The translations under genes and the position numbers were made by a program. A DNA stretch of 52,005 nucleotides from Marisediminicola senii (GTDB lineage Bacteria; Actinomycetota; Actinomycetes; Actinomycetales; Microbacteriaceae), in the NCBI RefSeq assembly GCF_011057645.1, contig NZ_JAALGE010000018.1, positions 1 through 52,005 on the forward strand, read 5' to 3'. This document shows, one piece after another, positions 27,375 to 35,520 of this stretch. Below the pieces are notes generated by a model. That model was given only the letters and a program-made list of their open reading frames with translations. It made no database searches and had not been told where the DNA came from. Position 1 is the first letter of the stretch. Each line of letters begins with the position of its first letter.

Positions 27375-27428
27375 CTTCGCATTCGGCTCTCCCGGCCGAG
27401 AGTCGAATGCGAAGTCTTCCTCGCATTC
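27375..27428 (+). promoter_or_regulatory. Leader with competing hairpins upstream of the LysM gene
   Basis: Arm a CTTCGCATTCG (27375-27385) pairs with arm b CGAATGCGAAG (27404-27414). The inner bases extend this to a 17-bp stem with one G-U pair and a six-base loop CCGGCC. Arm b can instead pair 8 bp with arm c TCGCATTC (27421-27428). The two pairings exclude each other. The stem begins about 5 nt from the predicted transcript start. Confidence 0.6.
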
Positions 27429-27452
27429 CTTCGTCTGACGAAAGGCATGGCA

Positions 27453-28091
27453 ATGACCGCAGCAATGGTTTATCGCACCAGCTCTTCCCTCACCGCACTT
27501 TTCAACACCCCCCGCGTTTCCCGCCTGACCAACTCCAGCTTGGGCAACTCCGGCTTGGGCAACTCCCGCGTGCGCATGGACGACTACCGCCTGCCCACGA
27601 CGGCCGCCGCTTCGGTTACGCCCGCGCTGGTGAGGCCTGCTGCGTCACGCGCCGCGACGTCCGTGCGCCCCATGCCCACGCGCAGCGTGACCGCCCGAAC
27701 CCACGCGAGCCGGCCCACGGCGTCGACGCCGATCGCGGTCACCCGTCCCGTCGCCGTCGCCGCGCCCACCGCCGCACCGCTCCCGCGGCTGCACATCACG
27801 AAGCGCGGTCGCCGCGCCGTCCTCGTTGCCATCGCTCTGCCGCTGATCGTCGGGGCGAGCATGCTCACCGCCAACATGGGGTCGGCCACCGCGTCCATCC
27901 AGGTCAGCAACAGCTCCTTCGAGTACGTGCAGGTCAAGAGCGGCCAGTCGCTCTGGCAGCTCGCCGAGTCGATCGCCCCCGAGGCCGACCCGCGCGACGT
28001 CGTCGCCGACGTGGTGCACCTCAACGGGCTTGCGAGCGCCGACGTGCACCCGGGCCAGCGCCTCGCCCTTCCCGCTGCCTACGCGGACTGA
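27453..28091 (+). CDS. SOS-controlled LysM-domain membrane protein (ChiZ/YneA-like, probable cell-division inhibitor)
   Basis: 212 aa. About 115 basic, Thr/Ala-rich cytoplasmic residues are followed by one membrane segment ([21 protein letters not shown]) and an extracytoplasmic LysM domain ([17 protein letters not shown]...[19 protein letters not shown]). Divergent position from lexA and an SOS box match mycobacterial Rv2719c/ChiZ and, in topology, Bacillus YneA, which halt division during DNA damage; the role here is inferred. ATG 27453 is 7 nt after AAAGG; ATG 27447 would be too close. A 15-bp duplication near 27531-27560 gives the LGNSGLGNS stretch. Confidence 0.85.
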   Translation: MTAAMVYRTSSSLTALFNTPRVSRLTNSSLGNSGLGNSRVRMDDYRLPTTAAASVTPALVRPAASRAATSVRPMPTRSVTARTHASRPTASTPIAVTRPVAVAAPTAAPLPRLHITKRGRRAVLVAIALPLIVGASMLTANMGSATASIQVSNSSFEYVQVKSGQSLWQLAESIAPEADPRDVVADVVHLNGLASADVHPGQRLALPAAYAD

Positions 28092-28206
28092 ACTAGCGCG
28101 GCAGGCAGAGGGCCGGTGCTGGTCGCTCTGTGCTTGCTGGTCAGCGCTGGCTGTGTGTGCTGCCCCGCAGACATCGCCGCCCGCCGTCACTCGCTCGCCA
28201 CTCGCC

Positions 28207-28212
28207 TAGCAT
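28207..28212 (+). promoter_or_regulatory. -10 element of hisC (leaderless)
   Basis: TAGCAT ends 6 nt before the hisC GTG at 28219. Confidence 0.5.
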
Positions 28213-28218
28213 TGATCG

Positions 28219-29298
28219 GTGACTTCACTCAGCGACCTGCCCATCCGCGATGACCTCCGCGGCCTGACGCCATATGGCGCACCCGAATCGCGGGTCCCCA
28301 TCGCGCTCAACGTCAACGAGAACACCCACGCCATCCCCGAGGCCGTTGCACACGACATCGTGACGTCCATCGCCCGGGCCATCCTCACGGTCAACCGGTA
28401 TCCCGAGCGCGAGTTCCCCGTGCTGCGAGACAGCCTCGCCGCTTACCTCGGCCATGGGCTCACCCGCGACAGCATCTGGGCCGCCAACGGCTCGAACGAG
28501 GTGCTCCAGCAGATCCTGCAGGCGTTCGGCGGCCAGGGGCGCTCCGTACTCGGCTTCCCGCCCACCTATTCGATGCACTCGATCATCGCGCGAGGCACCG
28601 GCACCCGGTGGATCTCCGCCGATCGGGACGACGACTTCCTCATCTCCCCGGCGACTGCCGTGCGCCAGGTCGAGGAGCACTCGCCCGACGTCGTGTTCCT
28701 GTGTTCACCCAACAACCCCACCGGCACGCCCCTCGACCCTGACACCATCGTGGCGGTCTACGACGCCACTGACGGGATCGTCGTCGTCGACGAGGCGTAC
28801 GCCGAGTTTGCGCCAGCGGGTGCACCGACCGCGCTCGACCTGCTCCCGGGCAGGGAGCGGCTCATCGTCAGTCGCACCATGAGCAAGGCGTTCGCATTCG
28901 CCGGCGCTCGCGTCGGCTACCTCGCCGCCGATCCCGCCATCACCGACGCACTCAGACTGGTACGCCTGCCGTACCACCTCTCGGCGCTCACCCAGGCGGC
29001 CGCTATCGCCGCCCTCGACCACGCGCCCGAGATGCTCGCCATGGTCGACGACATCCGCCAGCAGCGAGACCGTCTGCTCGTCGAGCTGCCCAAGCTCGGC
29101 TACCACGCGTGGGACAGCTGGGCGAACTTCGTACTGTTCGGAGGAGTCGACGACCCAGCGTCGGTGTTCGAGCAGCTGCTCGCAGAGGGCATCATCATTC
29201 GCGACGTCGGCATGCCGGGCCACCTGCGTGTCACGGCAGGCACCGAGGCAGAGACCACCGCGTTCCTCGACGCGCTGGCGCGCATCACCGCTCGGTAG
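28219..29298 (+). CDS. hisC: Histidinol-phosphate aminotransferase HisC
   Basis: 359 aa, GTG start. A PLP enzyme converting imidazole acetol phosphate to histidinol phosphate. LNVNENTHAIPEAVAHDI is the HisC N-terminal block; FLCSPNNPTGTPL, VVVDEAYAEF and SRTMSKAFAFAGARVGY (PLP-binding Lys) are all present. hisB follows 9 nt downstream. The usual upstream hisD is not here; the LysM gene precedes it instead. Confidence 0.96.
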   Translation: MTSLSDLPIRDDLRGLTPYGAPESRVPIALNVNENTHAIPEAVAHDIVTSIARAILTVNRYPEREFPVLRDSLAAYLGHGLTRDSIWAANGSNEVLQQILQAFGGQGRSVLGFPPTYSMHSIIARGTGTRWISADRDDDFLISPATAVRQVEEHSPDVVFLCSPNNPTGTPLDPDTIVAVYDATDGIVVVDEAYAEFAPAGAPTALDLLPGRERLIVSRTMSKAFAFAGARVGYLAADPAITDALRLVRLPYHLSALTQAAAIAALDHAPEMLAMVDDIRQQRDRLLVELPKLGYHAWDSWANFVLFGGVDDPASVFEQLLAEGIIIRDVGMPGHLRVTAGTEAETTAFLDALARITAR

Positions 29299-29301
29299 GA
29301 T
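29296..29301 (+). promoter_or_regulatory. -10 element of hisB (leaderless)
   Basis: TAGGAT, overlapping the hisC stop codon, ends 6 nt before the hisB ATG at 29308. It suggests an internal promoter within the his cluster. Confidence 0.45.
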
Positions 29302-29307
29302 TGACGG

Positions 29308-29913
29308 ATGACCAGTTCCCGCACCGCCCACCTGCAGCGCGAGACCAGCGAATCGACCATCGACCTCTCCCTCGACCTCGATGGCACGGGCATGACCGAC
29401 ATCCAGACCTCGGTGCCGTTCTTCGACCACATGCTCACCGCATTCGCCAAGCACTCCCTCATCGACCTCGCCGTGCGCGCGACGGGCGACACCCACATCG
29501 ACGTACACCACACTGTCGAAGACATCGGCATTGTGCTGGGCAAGGCGATCGGCCAGGCACTCGGCGACAAGTCGGGGATCGCCCGGTTCGGTGACGCCCT
29601 CGTGCCCCTCGACGACGCACTCGTGCAGGCCGTCGTCGACGTCTCGGGGCGCCCCTACCTCGTGCACACCGGCGAACCGGCCGGTTTCGAGATGCACCTC
29701 ATCGGCGGCCACTTCACCGGTTCCATGGTGCGCCACGTCTTCGAGGCGATCACCTTCCACGCGGCACTCACCGTACACATCACAGTTCTCGCCGGCCGCG
29801 ACCCGCACCACATCGCCGAAGCCGAGTTCAAGGCCTTCGCCCGCGCCATGCGCACCGCCGTGGCACCCGACCCGCGCGTCACCGGCATCCCGTCCACCAA
29901 GGGAGCGCTCTAG
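29308..29913 (+). CDS. hisB: Imidazoleglycerol-phosphate dehydratase HisB
   Basis: 201 aa, monofunctional. Dehydrates imidazole glycerol phosphate to imidazole acetol phosphate, the HisC substrate. The metal-binding His-rich motifs are [33 protein letters not shown] and [18 protein letters not shown]. No phosphatase domain is fused. hisH starts 1 nt after its stop. Confidence 0.96.
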   Translation: MTSSRTAHLQRETSESTIDLSLDLDGTGMTDIQTSVPFFDHMLTAFAKHSLIDLAVRATGDTHIDVHHTVEDIGIVLGKAIGQALGDKSGIARFGDALVPLDDALVQAVVDVSGRPYLVHTGEPAGFEMHLIGGHFTGSMVRHVFEAITFHAALTVHITVLAGRDPHHIAEAEFKAFARAMRTAVAPDPRVTGIPSTKGAL

Positions 29914-29914
29914 C

Positions 29915-30556
29915 ATGGCGAAGCCAACCGTCGTTGTGCTCGACTACGGCTCGGGCAACGTCCACTCCGCCGTCAAGGCCCTCGAGGTGGCCGGGGCCGA
30001 CGTCGAACTCACCGCAGACCGCACCGCGGTGCTCGAAGCCGACGGGCTCCTCGTTCCGGGTGTCGGAGCGTTCGACGCGGTCATGACCGCGCTTCGCGAC
30101 GCCCGAGGCGGCGAGCTGATCGACCGCAGGCTCGCCGGCGGCCGCCCCGTGCTCGGTATCTGCGTCGGGATGCAGGTGCTGTTCGACTCCGGGGTCGAGC
30201 GCGACGCGCCCGCCGAGGGCCTGTCCGCATGGCCAGGTGCCGTGACCCAGCTGACCGCCGACGTACTCCCGCACATGGGCTGGAACACCGTCGAGGCCCC
30301 AGGGGACTCGGTGCTGTTCGACGGCATCGAAAACGAACGCTTCTATTTCGTGCACTCCTACGCCGCACAGGAGTGGACGCTCGACTCCCAGCCGCCGTAC
30401 CCCGACCCGAAGCTGACCTGGGCCAGGCACGGCACACGGTTCCTCGCGGCCGTCGAGAACGGTCCACTGTCTGCTACCCAGTTCCACCCGGAGAAGTCCG
30501 GCGCCGCCGGCATCCGACTCCTCGCCAACTGGATCGGCAGCCTCCGCGCGTCCTAG
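29915..30556 (+). CDS. hisH: Imidazole glycerol phosphate synthase, glutaminase subunit HisH
   Basis: 213 aa. A class I glutamine amidotransferase supplying ammonia to HisF. The nucleophile is C83 in GICVGMQ, and the remaining triad is H191 and E193 in [23 protein letters not shown] is the N-terminal HisH block. I chose ATG 29915 directly after the hisB stop. Its partner HisF is not encoded in this window. Confidence 0.96.
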   Translation: MAKPTVVVLDYGSGNVHSAVKALEVAGADVELTADRTAVLEADGLLVPGVGAFDAVMTALRDARGGELIDRRLAGGRPVLGICVGMQVLFDSGVERDAPAEGLSAWPGAVTQLTADVLPHMGWNTVEAPGDSVLFDGIENERFYFVHSYAAQEWTLDSQPPYPDPKLTWARHGTRFLAAVENGPLSATQFHPEKSGAAGIRLLANWIGSLRAS

Positions 30557-30611
30557 GCTCCGCCACCCCGGACTTCCCGCCACCACTTCTCACGAGAGAC
30601 GAATCACGCCA

Positions 30612-31355
30612 GTGTTCACAGAGACCCCGCCCCTCATCCTGCTGCCCGCCGTCGACGTCGCCGACGGTAAGGCCGTTCGCCTCACCCGTGGCGAGGCCGG
30701 AAGCGAGACCAGCTACGGCGACCCCGTCGACGCCGCCCACGACTGGGCGGAACAGGGTGCGGAGTGGATCCACCTGGTCGACCTCGACGCCGCATTCGGG
30801 CGAGGCAACAACCACGACGTCATCAACGAGGTCATCCGCAAGGTCGGCCGCTCTGTTCAGGTCGAGCTGTCCGGCGGCATTCGCGACGACGCCAGCCTGG
30901 AATCCGCGCTCGCCACCGGCGCGAAGCGCATCAACCTCGGTACCGCAGCGCTGGAGCACCCCGAGTGGGCCGCCCGCGTGATCGCCGAGTACGGGGAGGC
31001 CATCGCGGTGGGGCTCGACGTGCGCGGTACCACCCTGGCCGCCCGTGGCTGGACCGAGGACGGCGGCGACCTCTGGGAGGTCTTCGAGCGACTCGAGGAG
31101 GCAGGCTGCGCTCGCTACGTCGTGACCGACGTCACCAAGGACGGCACCCTGCAGGGCCCCAACCTCGACCTGCTCCGCGAACTCGCGTCGCGCACCGACC
31201 AGCCGGTCATCGCCTCGGGCGGCATCTCCAACCTGCAGGACATCGCCGACCTGCGTGAACTCGTGCCGACCGGCGTCGAAGGTGCCATCGTGGGCAAGGC
31301 GCTCTACGCCAAGGCATTCACGCTGCGGGAGGCGCTGGACGTCGCAAGCGATTGA
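30612..31355 (+). CDS. priA: Phosphoribosyl isomerase A (PriA; HisA, probably also TrpF activity)
   Basis: 247 aa, GTG start. Isomerises ProFAR to PRFAR in histidine synthesis; the actinobacterial PriA form also performs the TrpF step of tryptophan synthesis. [21 protein letters not shown] carries the general base Asp15, and [15 protein letters not shown] carries the second catalytic Asp; [11 protein letters not shown] matches the PriA-specific loop. Dual function is inferred from the family. Its stop overlaps the start of the SseB-domain gene (TTGA). Confidence 0.92.
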   Translation: MFTETPPLILLPAVDVADGKAVRLTRGEAGSETSYGDPVDAAHDWAEQGAEWIHLVDLDAAFGRGNNHDVINEVIRKVGRSVQVELSGGIRDDASLESALATGAKRINLGTAALEHPEWAARVIAEYGEAIAVGLDVRGTTLAARGWTEDGGDLWEVFERLEEAGCARYVVTDVTKDGTLQGPNLDLLRELASRTDQPVIASGGISNLQDIADLRELVPTGVEGAIVGKALYAKAFTLREALDVASD

Positions 31356-32116
31356 GCGCCCACCACTCCCACCCCGGGGCAGACTCGGCCGGCACGCCGT
31401 GGGCCGGCCGCGCGTTCGAGCAGAACGCCTTCTCCGGCGACGATGGGTCCGCCTCCACGGAGCTCATTGCCGCGATCGCCCGATTTCACACCGGTGACGG
31501 GGGAGAGCGCGAGGTCGTCGACGCACTGCGCGGCGCGCGGCTGCTGATCCCGCTGGTCGCGTCGCTGGGGGAGTCCGCGATGGGCGAGCACGGCATCCAG
31601 GTCGACAAGAAGGCAGAACTCGCCATCGTCACCGTGTCGGGCCCCGACGGCCGCGCCGTCATGCCCGTGTTCAGCGACGTCGCGGCTATGGCGCGGTGGA
31701 ACCCGAAGGCCCGCCCCGTGCCCGCCGACGGCATCCGGGTGGCGCTGGCCGCGGCGAACGAGGGCACCGACCTCGTCGTGCTCGACCCGCTGTCGCCGAC
31801 GGAGTTCGCCGTGCGACGCCCCGCGCTATGGGCGATCGCGCAGTCGCAGCCGTGGGTGCCGAGCTACCGTAATCCGCGGGTGAACGCGGCGTTCGCGGCA
31901 TCCATCGACGCCATCGACGACATCGCCGACGTTTCCCTCGCGGCCGGCGACCCCCGTGCCAAGCTCACCGCACCAGAACTCGTCGTCGAACTGCGCCTAC
32001 GCCCCGGCCTCGACCGCGAGGCCCTCACCGGGCTGCTCGGGCGGGTGCAGGCGCTGTGGAGCACGAACGAGACCATCGCCACCCAGGTCGACAGCATGAC
32101 GGTGCGCCTGAGCTGA
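31352..32116 (+). CDS. SseB N-terminal-domain protein
   Basis: 254 aa, beginning at a TTG that overlaps the priA stop. [48 protein letters not shown] and [14 protein letters not shown] match the SseB family of actinobacteria. The molecular role is unknown. In this group it commonly follows priA and precedes the DUF1844 and infC genes. TTG is the only start near the conserved N-terminus; translational coupling to priA would help it. Confidence 0.82.
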   Translation: MSAHHSHPGADSAGTPWAGRAFEQNAFSGDDGSASTELIAAIARFHTGDGGEREVVDALRGARLLIPLVASLGESAMGEHGIQVDKKAELAIVTVSGPDGRAVMPVFSDVAAMARWNPKARPVPADGIRVALAAANEGTDLVVLDPLSPTEFAVRRPALWAIAQSQPWVPSYRNPRVNAAFAASIDAIDDIADVSLAAGDPRAKLTAPELVVELRLRPGLDREALTGLLGRVQALWSTNETIATQVDSMTVRLS

Positions 32117-32131
32117 TCGCAGGGCGAGACG

Positions 32132-32240
32132 GTGGATGCTGCGGCGGGACGCTAGCTGACCGCACCCGTCGGATTCACCGCTTCTCGGCTTCGATGCCGT
32201 CAAGTGGATGCTGCGGCGCTGGCTAGCTGACGGCGCCCGT
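32132..32240. repeat. Duplicated tail of the DUF1844 gene
   Basis: A 37-38 bp block beginning GTGGATGCTGCGGCG occurs at 32132-32169 and 32204-32240, 72 bp apart. The second copy contains the stop codon and last codons of the DUF1844 gene. The first also reads TGAVS plus stop on the minus strand, so it is a decayed duplicate of the gene end. Confidence 0.75.
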
Positions 32241-32615
32241 GTATTTCTCGCCCGCGCCCTTGCCCGGCGGGTCCTGGATGGGCGACGCCTCGCGGAACGC
32301 GAGCTGCACCGAGCGCAGTCCGTCGCGCAGGGCCCGCGCGTGCTGGTCGCCGAGATCCGGGGCGGACGCGGTCACGAGTCCCGCCAGCGCGTTGATCAAC
32401 TTGCGTGCCTCGTCGAGGTCGAGCTGCGACTCCGGGTCGTCGGCGAGGCCGCACTTCACGGCTGCCGCGCTGAGCAGGTGCACTGCCACGGTGTTGATGA
32501 CCTCGATGGCGGGAACGTCCGCGATGTCGCGAGCCGCGGCATCCGTCGTCGCGTCGTCGTGTTCCGCGTGCGTGTGGGTGCCGTCTTCGGCGTGGATGTG
32601 CTGGCTATCGCTCAC
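32223..32615 (-). CDS. DUF1844 domain protein
   Basis: 130 aa, GTG start. The N-terminal 35 residues are His/Asp-rich ([16 protein letters not shown]), a possible metal-binding stretch. [19 protein letters not shown] and [24 protein letters not shown] are the DUF1844 signatures. The function is unknown. It is divergent from infC, and the two transcripts would start within a few bases of each other near 32616-32643. AGAGGAA lies upstream of the GTG. Confidence 0.85.
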   Translation of the reverse strand: MSDSQHIHAEDGTHTHAEHDDATTDAAARDIADVPAIEVINTVAVHLLSAAAVKCGLADDPESQLDLDEARKLINALAGLVTASAPDLGDQHARALRDGLRSVQLAFREASPIQDPPGKGAGEKYTGAVS

Positions 32616-32630
32616 GAGTCGTTCCTCTGC

Positions 32631-32636
32631 TAGACT
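32631..32636 (+). promoter_or_regulatory. Putative -10 of the infC operon and start of a 270-nt leader
   Basis: TAGACT with an upstream TGC (extended -10). The leader from about 32643 to 32907 holds no supported gene. Its early part can form short hairpins such as CCCC-TTCT-GGGG near 32653. Such long leaders are common in infC operons and may carry autoregulation. Confidence 0.4.
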
Positions 32637-32907
32637 TCTGTCGGCTCCGCGCCCCTTCTGGGGTGTGGAACGAAAGTGGAGCTTCTCCCACCCGCGCTTA
32701 CCGCATCTTCAGGTTACCGGGTTGTTGGTACCCCGCCGTCGGCCGAGCAATCAGCCGAAGGTAGCCAGGGCGCCAAGCCATGTACGCACGGCAGGCAGTG
32801 ATCGAATGCTGCACTCGCGCGGAACGGCTGTGAAACTTCTCCTTCGGTCTGACGCCGGTACACACCGACACCAGCAGCCACAGACTCACATTCCCAAGGA
32901 GAAACAG

Positions 32908-33954
32908 ATCAGCGATCCCCGAACCAATGACCGAATCCGCGTACCGGAGGTCCGACTCGTAGGCCCAGCCGGCGAGCAGGTCGGCGTCGTGCGCATTGAA
33001 GACGCACTTCGTCTGGCCCAAGAGGCAGACCTGGATTTGGTCGAGGTAGCTCCCAATTCCAAGCCCCCCGTCGCCAAGATCATGGATTTCGGCAAGTTCA
33101 AGTACGAAACCGCGCAGAAGGCGAAAGAAGCCAAGCGCAACCAGTCGAACACGATCCTCAAAGAGGTGCGCTTTCGCCTCAAGATCGACGTGCACGACTA
33201 CGAGACCAAGCGCAAGCGCGCCGAGGGGTTCCTCAAGACCGGCGACAAGGTCAAGGCCATGATTCTGTTCCGCGGTCGCGAGCAGTCGCGCCCCGAGCAG
33301 GGAGTTCGCCTGCTGCAGCGCTTCGCCGAAGACGTGGCCGAGTTCGGCACCGTCGAGTCGACCCCGATGATCGATGGCCGCAACATGGTCATGGTCATCG
33401 GTCCGCTGAAGACCAAGGCCGAGGTCAAGGGCGAGGTCGACGCCAAGCGCGCCGCCTCGAAGCCGCCCCGCGCCGAGCGTCCGGCCCAGCCGGAACGCCA
33501 GGCCGACGACGAGGCGCCGGTGCGCCGCCAGGCCCCCGCGGCCGCAGCACCCGCCGCAGCCCCGGCCGCCGCAGCACCCGTCGCGGAGAAGAAGGCCGCC
33601 CCGGCCTCGAAGCCCGCCACTGCTGCACCCACCACTGCTGCACCCGCGACTACTGCGCCCGCAGCTTCCACGGCGAAGCCCGCCACGGCGACCAGGCCGG
33701 CAACGTCGGCCACGTCAGCGAGACCCGCGCCCACCAGCGCGACACCCGCCGCGAAGCCCGCGTCGGAGACACCCGCTGCGAAGCCCGCAACGGCGACGCC
33801 GGCTGCGAAGCCCGCAACGGCGACACCCGCCGCGAAGCCCGCAGCCGCAGCCAAGCCCGCGACGCCCAAGGCGCCCGCGGTACCGCGCGCACCGGGTACC
33901 CCGCAGCCCCCCAAGCCCACGAGTTCTGCACCGGCCAAGCCCGGCGCGAAGTAG
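32908..33954 (+). CDS. infC: Translation initiation factor IF-3, ATC start codon, long low-complexity C-terminal tail
   Basis: 348 aa from ATC 32908. IF-3 enforces start-codon fidelity on the 30S subunit. The conserved N-terminus [18 protein letters not shown] follows directly after an ATC that lies 6 nt downstream of AAGGAG; no ATG, GTG or TTG fits. Non-canonical infC starts allow IF-3 to repress itself. N-domain about 1-80, C-domain about 85-170 ([30 protein letters not shown]). Residues 180-348 are Ala/Pro/Thr/Lys repeats (KPATATPAA units), nearly doubling the usual length. An in-frame upstream GTG would add about 30 unconserved residues. Confidence 0.92.
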   Translation: MSDPRTNDRIRVPEVRLVGPAGEQVGVVRIEDALRLAQEADLDLVEVAPNSKPPVAKIMDFGKFKYETAQKAKEAKRNQSNTILKEVRFRLKIDVHDYETKRKRAEGFLKTGDKVKAMILFRGREQSRPEQGVRLLQRFAEDVAEFGTVESTPMIDGRNMVMVIGPLKTKAEVKGEVDAKRAASKPPRAERPAQPERQADDEAPVRRQAPAAAAPAAAPAAAAPVAEKKAAPASKPATAAPTTAAPATTAPAASTAKPATATRPATSATSARPAPTSATPAAKPASETPAAKPATATPAAKPATATPAAKPAAAAKPATPKAPAVPRAPGTPQPPKPTSSAPAKPGAK

Positions 33955-33976
33955 CACGACCACAACGAGGAGAGAC

Positions 33977-34171
33977 ATGCCCAAGCAGAAGACCCATTCG
34001 GGTACGAAGAAGCGCTTCAAGGTCACCGGAAGCGGAAAGATCATGAAGCAGCAGGCCGGAATGCGACACAACCTGGAAGTCAAGTCCAGCGTCGTCACCC
34101 GCCGCCTGAACCAGGACAAGGTGCTGGCCCCGGCCGACGCCAAGGTCGTCAAGCGTCTGCTCGGCAAGTAG
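33977..34171 (+). CDS. rpmI: 50S ribosomal protein L35
   Basis: 64 aa. [21 protein letters not shown] is the standard bL35 N-terminus, and the protein is short and very basic. GAGGAGAG precedes the ATG. Middle gene of the conserved infC-rpmI-rplT operon. Confidence 0.98.
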   Translation: MPKQKTHSGTKKRFKVTGSGKIMKQQAGMRHNLEVKSSVVTRRLNQDKVLAPADAKVVKRLLGK

Positions 34172-34202
34172 CCCTCACTTCTAACCTCAAGGAACTAAGC
34201 AC

Positions 34203-34589
34203 ATGGCAAGAGTAAAAAGGGCAGTAAACGCCCATAAGAAGCGTCGCGTCATCCTCGAGCGCGCCAAGGGTTACCGCGGACAGCGTTCACGCCTGTACCG
34301 CAAGGCCAAAGAGCAGCTCATCCACTCGTTCGTCTACTCGTACCGCGACCGTCGCACCCGCAAGGGGGACTTCCGCCGCCTGTGGATCCAGCGCATCAAC
34401 GCCGCGTCGCGCGCGAACGGCCTGACCTACAACCGCCTCATCCAGGGACTCAACCTGGCCGGCGTGCAGGTCGACCGTCGTATGCTCGCCGACCTCGCGG
34501 TCACCGAGCCCGCCACGTTCGCCGCCATCGTCGCAACCGCGAAGGCAGCACTCCCCGCCGACACAAGCGCGCCTCGGGTATCCGCCTGA
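34203..34589 (+). CDS. rplT: 50S ribosomal protein L20
   Basis: 128 aa. [39 protein letters not shown] and [20 protein letters not shown] are typical of bL20, an early 23S rRNA assembly protein and, in some bacteria, the repressor of this operon. AAGGA precedes the ATG. The last gene before trmH. Confidence 0.98.
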   Translation: MARVKRAVNAHKKRRVILERAKGYRGQRSRLYRKAKEQLIHSFVYSYRDRRTRKGDFRRLWIQRINAASRANGLTYNRLIQGLNLAGVQVDRRMLADLAVTEPATFAAIVATAKAALPADTSAPRVSA

Positions 34590-34599
34590 CCAACGCCCA

Positions 34600-34605
34600 T
34601 ACACT
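34600..34605 (+). promoter_or_regulatory. -10 element of trmH (leaderless)
   Basis: TACACT ends 6 nt before the ATG at 34612. Confidence 0.45.
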
Positions 34606-34611
34606 GTCAGC

Positions 34612-35433
34612 ATGATTGACAACCCACGTTCACCTCGAGTGCGCGCGGTGGCCAAACTGGCCAAGAGAGACGCCCGGTCTGAGACCGGGCTCTTTCTTTT
34701 GGAGGGGCCTCAGGCAGTAGCCGAGGCCCTCTCCTTCCGCCCCGAACTCGTCGTCGAACTCTTCGCCACCCCGACCGCCGCCGACCGCTACGGAGACATC
34801 ACCCGCGCCGCGGACGACGCCGGAATCGAGGTGGAATTCGTCACTGAGCAGGTGCTCGCGTCGATGGCCGACACCGTCACGCCGCAGGGCATCGCGGCGG
34901 TCTGCCGCCAGTTCCCGACGTCGATCAAGGACATCCTCCGCGACGGCACCGACGGCGAGGCGCCCCGGCTGATCGCGATCCTCGAGGAGGTGCGCGACCC
35001 CGGCAACGCCGGAACCATCGTGCGTGCCGCCGACGCCGCGGGTGCCGATGGAGTCATCTTCACCGGCCGCAGCGTCGACCTGTACAACCCGAAGGTGGTT
35101 CGGGCGTCGACGGGGTCGATCTTCCACGTGCCCGTCGCCGTCGGCATCGATCTCGAGGTCGCCCTGCAGCGCGCCCGCCTCGCGGGACTCCAGATCCTCG
35201 CCGCCGACGTGAAGGGCGACGACCTCCTGCAGGCGCGCGAAGACGGCACGCTCGCGAAGCCCACGGCCTGGCTCTTCGGCAATGAGGCCAGGGGCCTCCT
35301 CGACGAACAGCTCGACCAGGTAGACCGAGTGCTGACCGTTCCGATCTACGGGCGTGCGGAATCCATGAACCTCGCGACCGCGGCATCCGTCTGCCTGTAT
35401 GAGTCCGCGTTCTCCCAGAGGGCTCAGGGTTGA
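34612..35433 (+). CDS. TrmH/SpoU family RNA 2-prime-O-methyltransferase
   Basis: 273 aa. The N-terminal substrate-binding domain starts SPRVRAVAKLAKRDARSETGLFLLEGPQAV. The SPOUT knot motifs are ILEEVRDPGNAGTIVRAADAAG, WLFGNEARGL and ESMNLATAASVCLYE. It methylates ribose in rRNA or tRNA; the site is unknown. The gene conventionally follows rplT. An intrinsic terminator (34672-34700) lies inside codons 21-30, so most operon transcripts may end here. The stop codon is part of the TTGACA of the next promoter. Confidence 0.93.
   Translation: MIDNPRSPRVRAVAKLAKRDARSETGLFLLEGPQAVAEALSFRPELVVELFATPTAADRYGDITRAADDAGIEVEFVTEQVLASMADTVTPQGIAAVCRQFPTSIKDILRDGTDGEAPRLIAILEEVRDPGNAGTIVRAADAAGADGVIFTGRSVDLYNPKVVRASTGSIFHVPVAVGIDLEVALQRARLAGLQILAADVKGDDLLQAREDGTLAKPTAWLFGNEARGLLDEQLDQVDRVLTVPIYGRAESMNLATAASVCLYESAFSQRAQG
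34672..34700 (+). terminator. Intrinsic terminator inside the trmH coding sequence
   Basis: GCCCGGTC (34672-34679), loop TGA, GACCGGGC (34683-34690), followed directly by TCTTTCTTTT. The 8-bp perfect GC-rich stem with a T-rich tail is the best classical terminator in the window. It would end infC-rpmI-rplT transcripts about 100 nt after rplT. Confidence 0.75.
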
Positions 35434-35460
35434 CAATTCTGCAGTGATCAGGAGTTAAGA
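35430..35460 (+). promoter_or_regulatory. Putative promoter of the Glu-type ABC importer
   Basis: TTGACA (35430-35435) overlaps the trmH stop; the best -10 is TTAAGA (35455-35460) at 19 nt, a suboptimal spacing. The leader up to 35521 can form a GGGG-TTTG-CCCC hairpin (35480-35491). Confidence 0.45.
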
Positions 35461-35520
35461 CTGTGTTACGACTCCGCGTGGGGTTTGCCCCCGAATGAGG
35501 GCGTGTGGTTGGGTAATCAC

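Noticed and set aside
32239-32907. N-terminal extension of IF-3 through the leader and the DUF1844 gene
   Set aside because: It runs antisense through another gene and through the infC ribosome site; conservation begins at the ATC.
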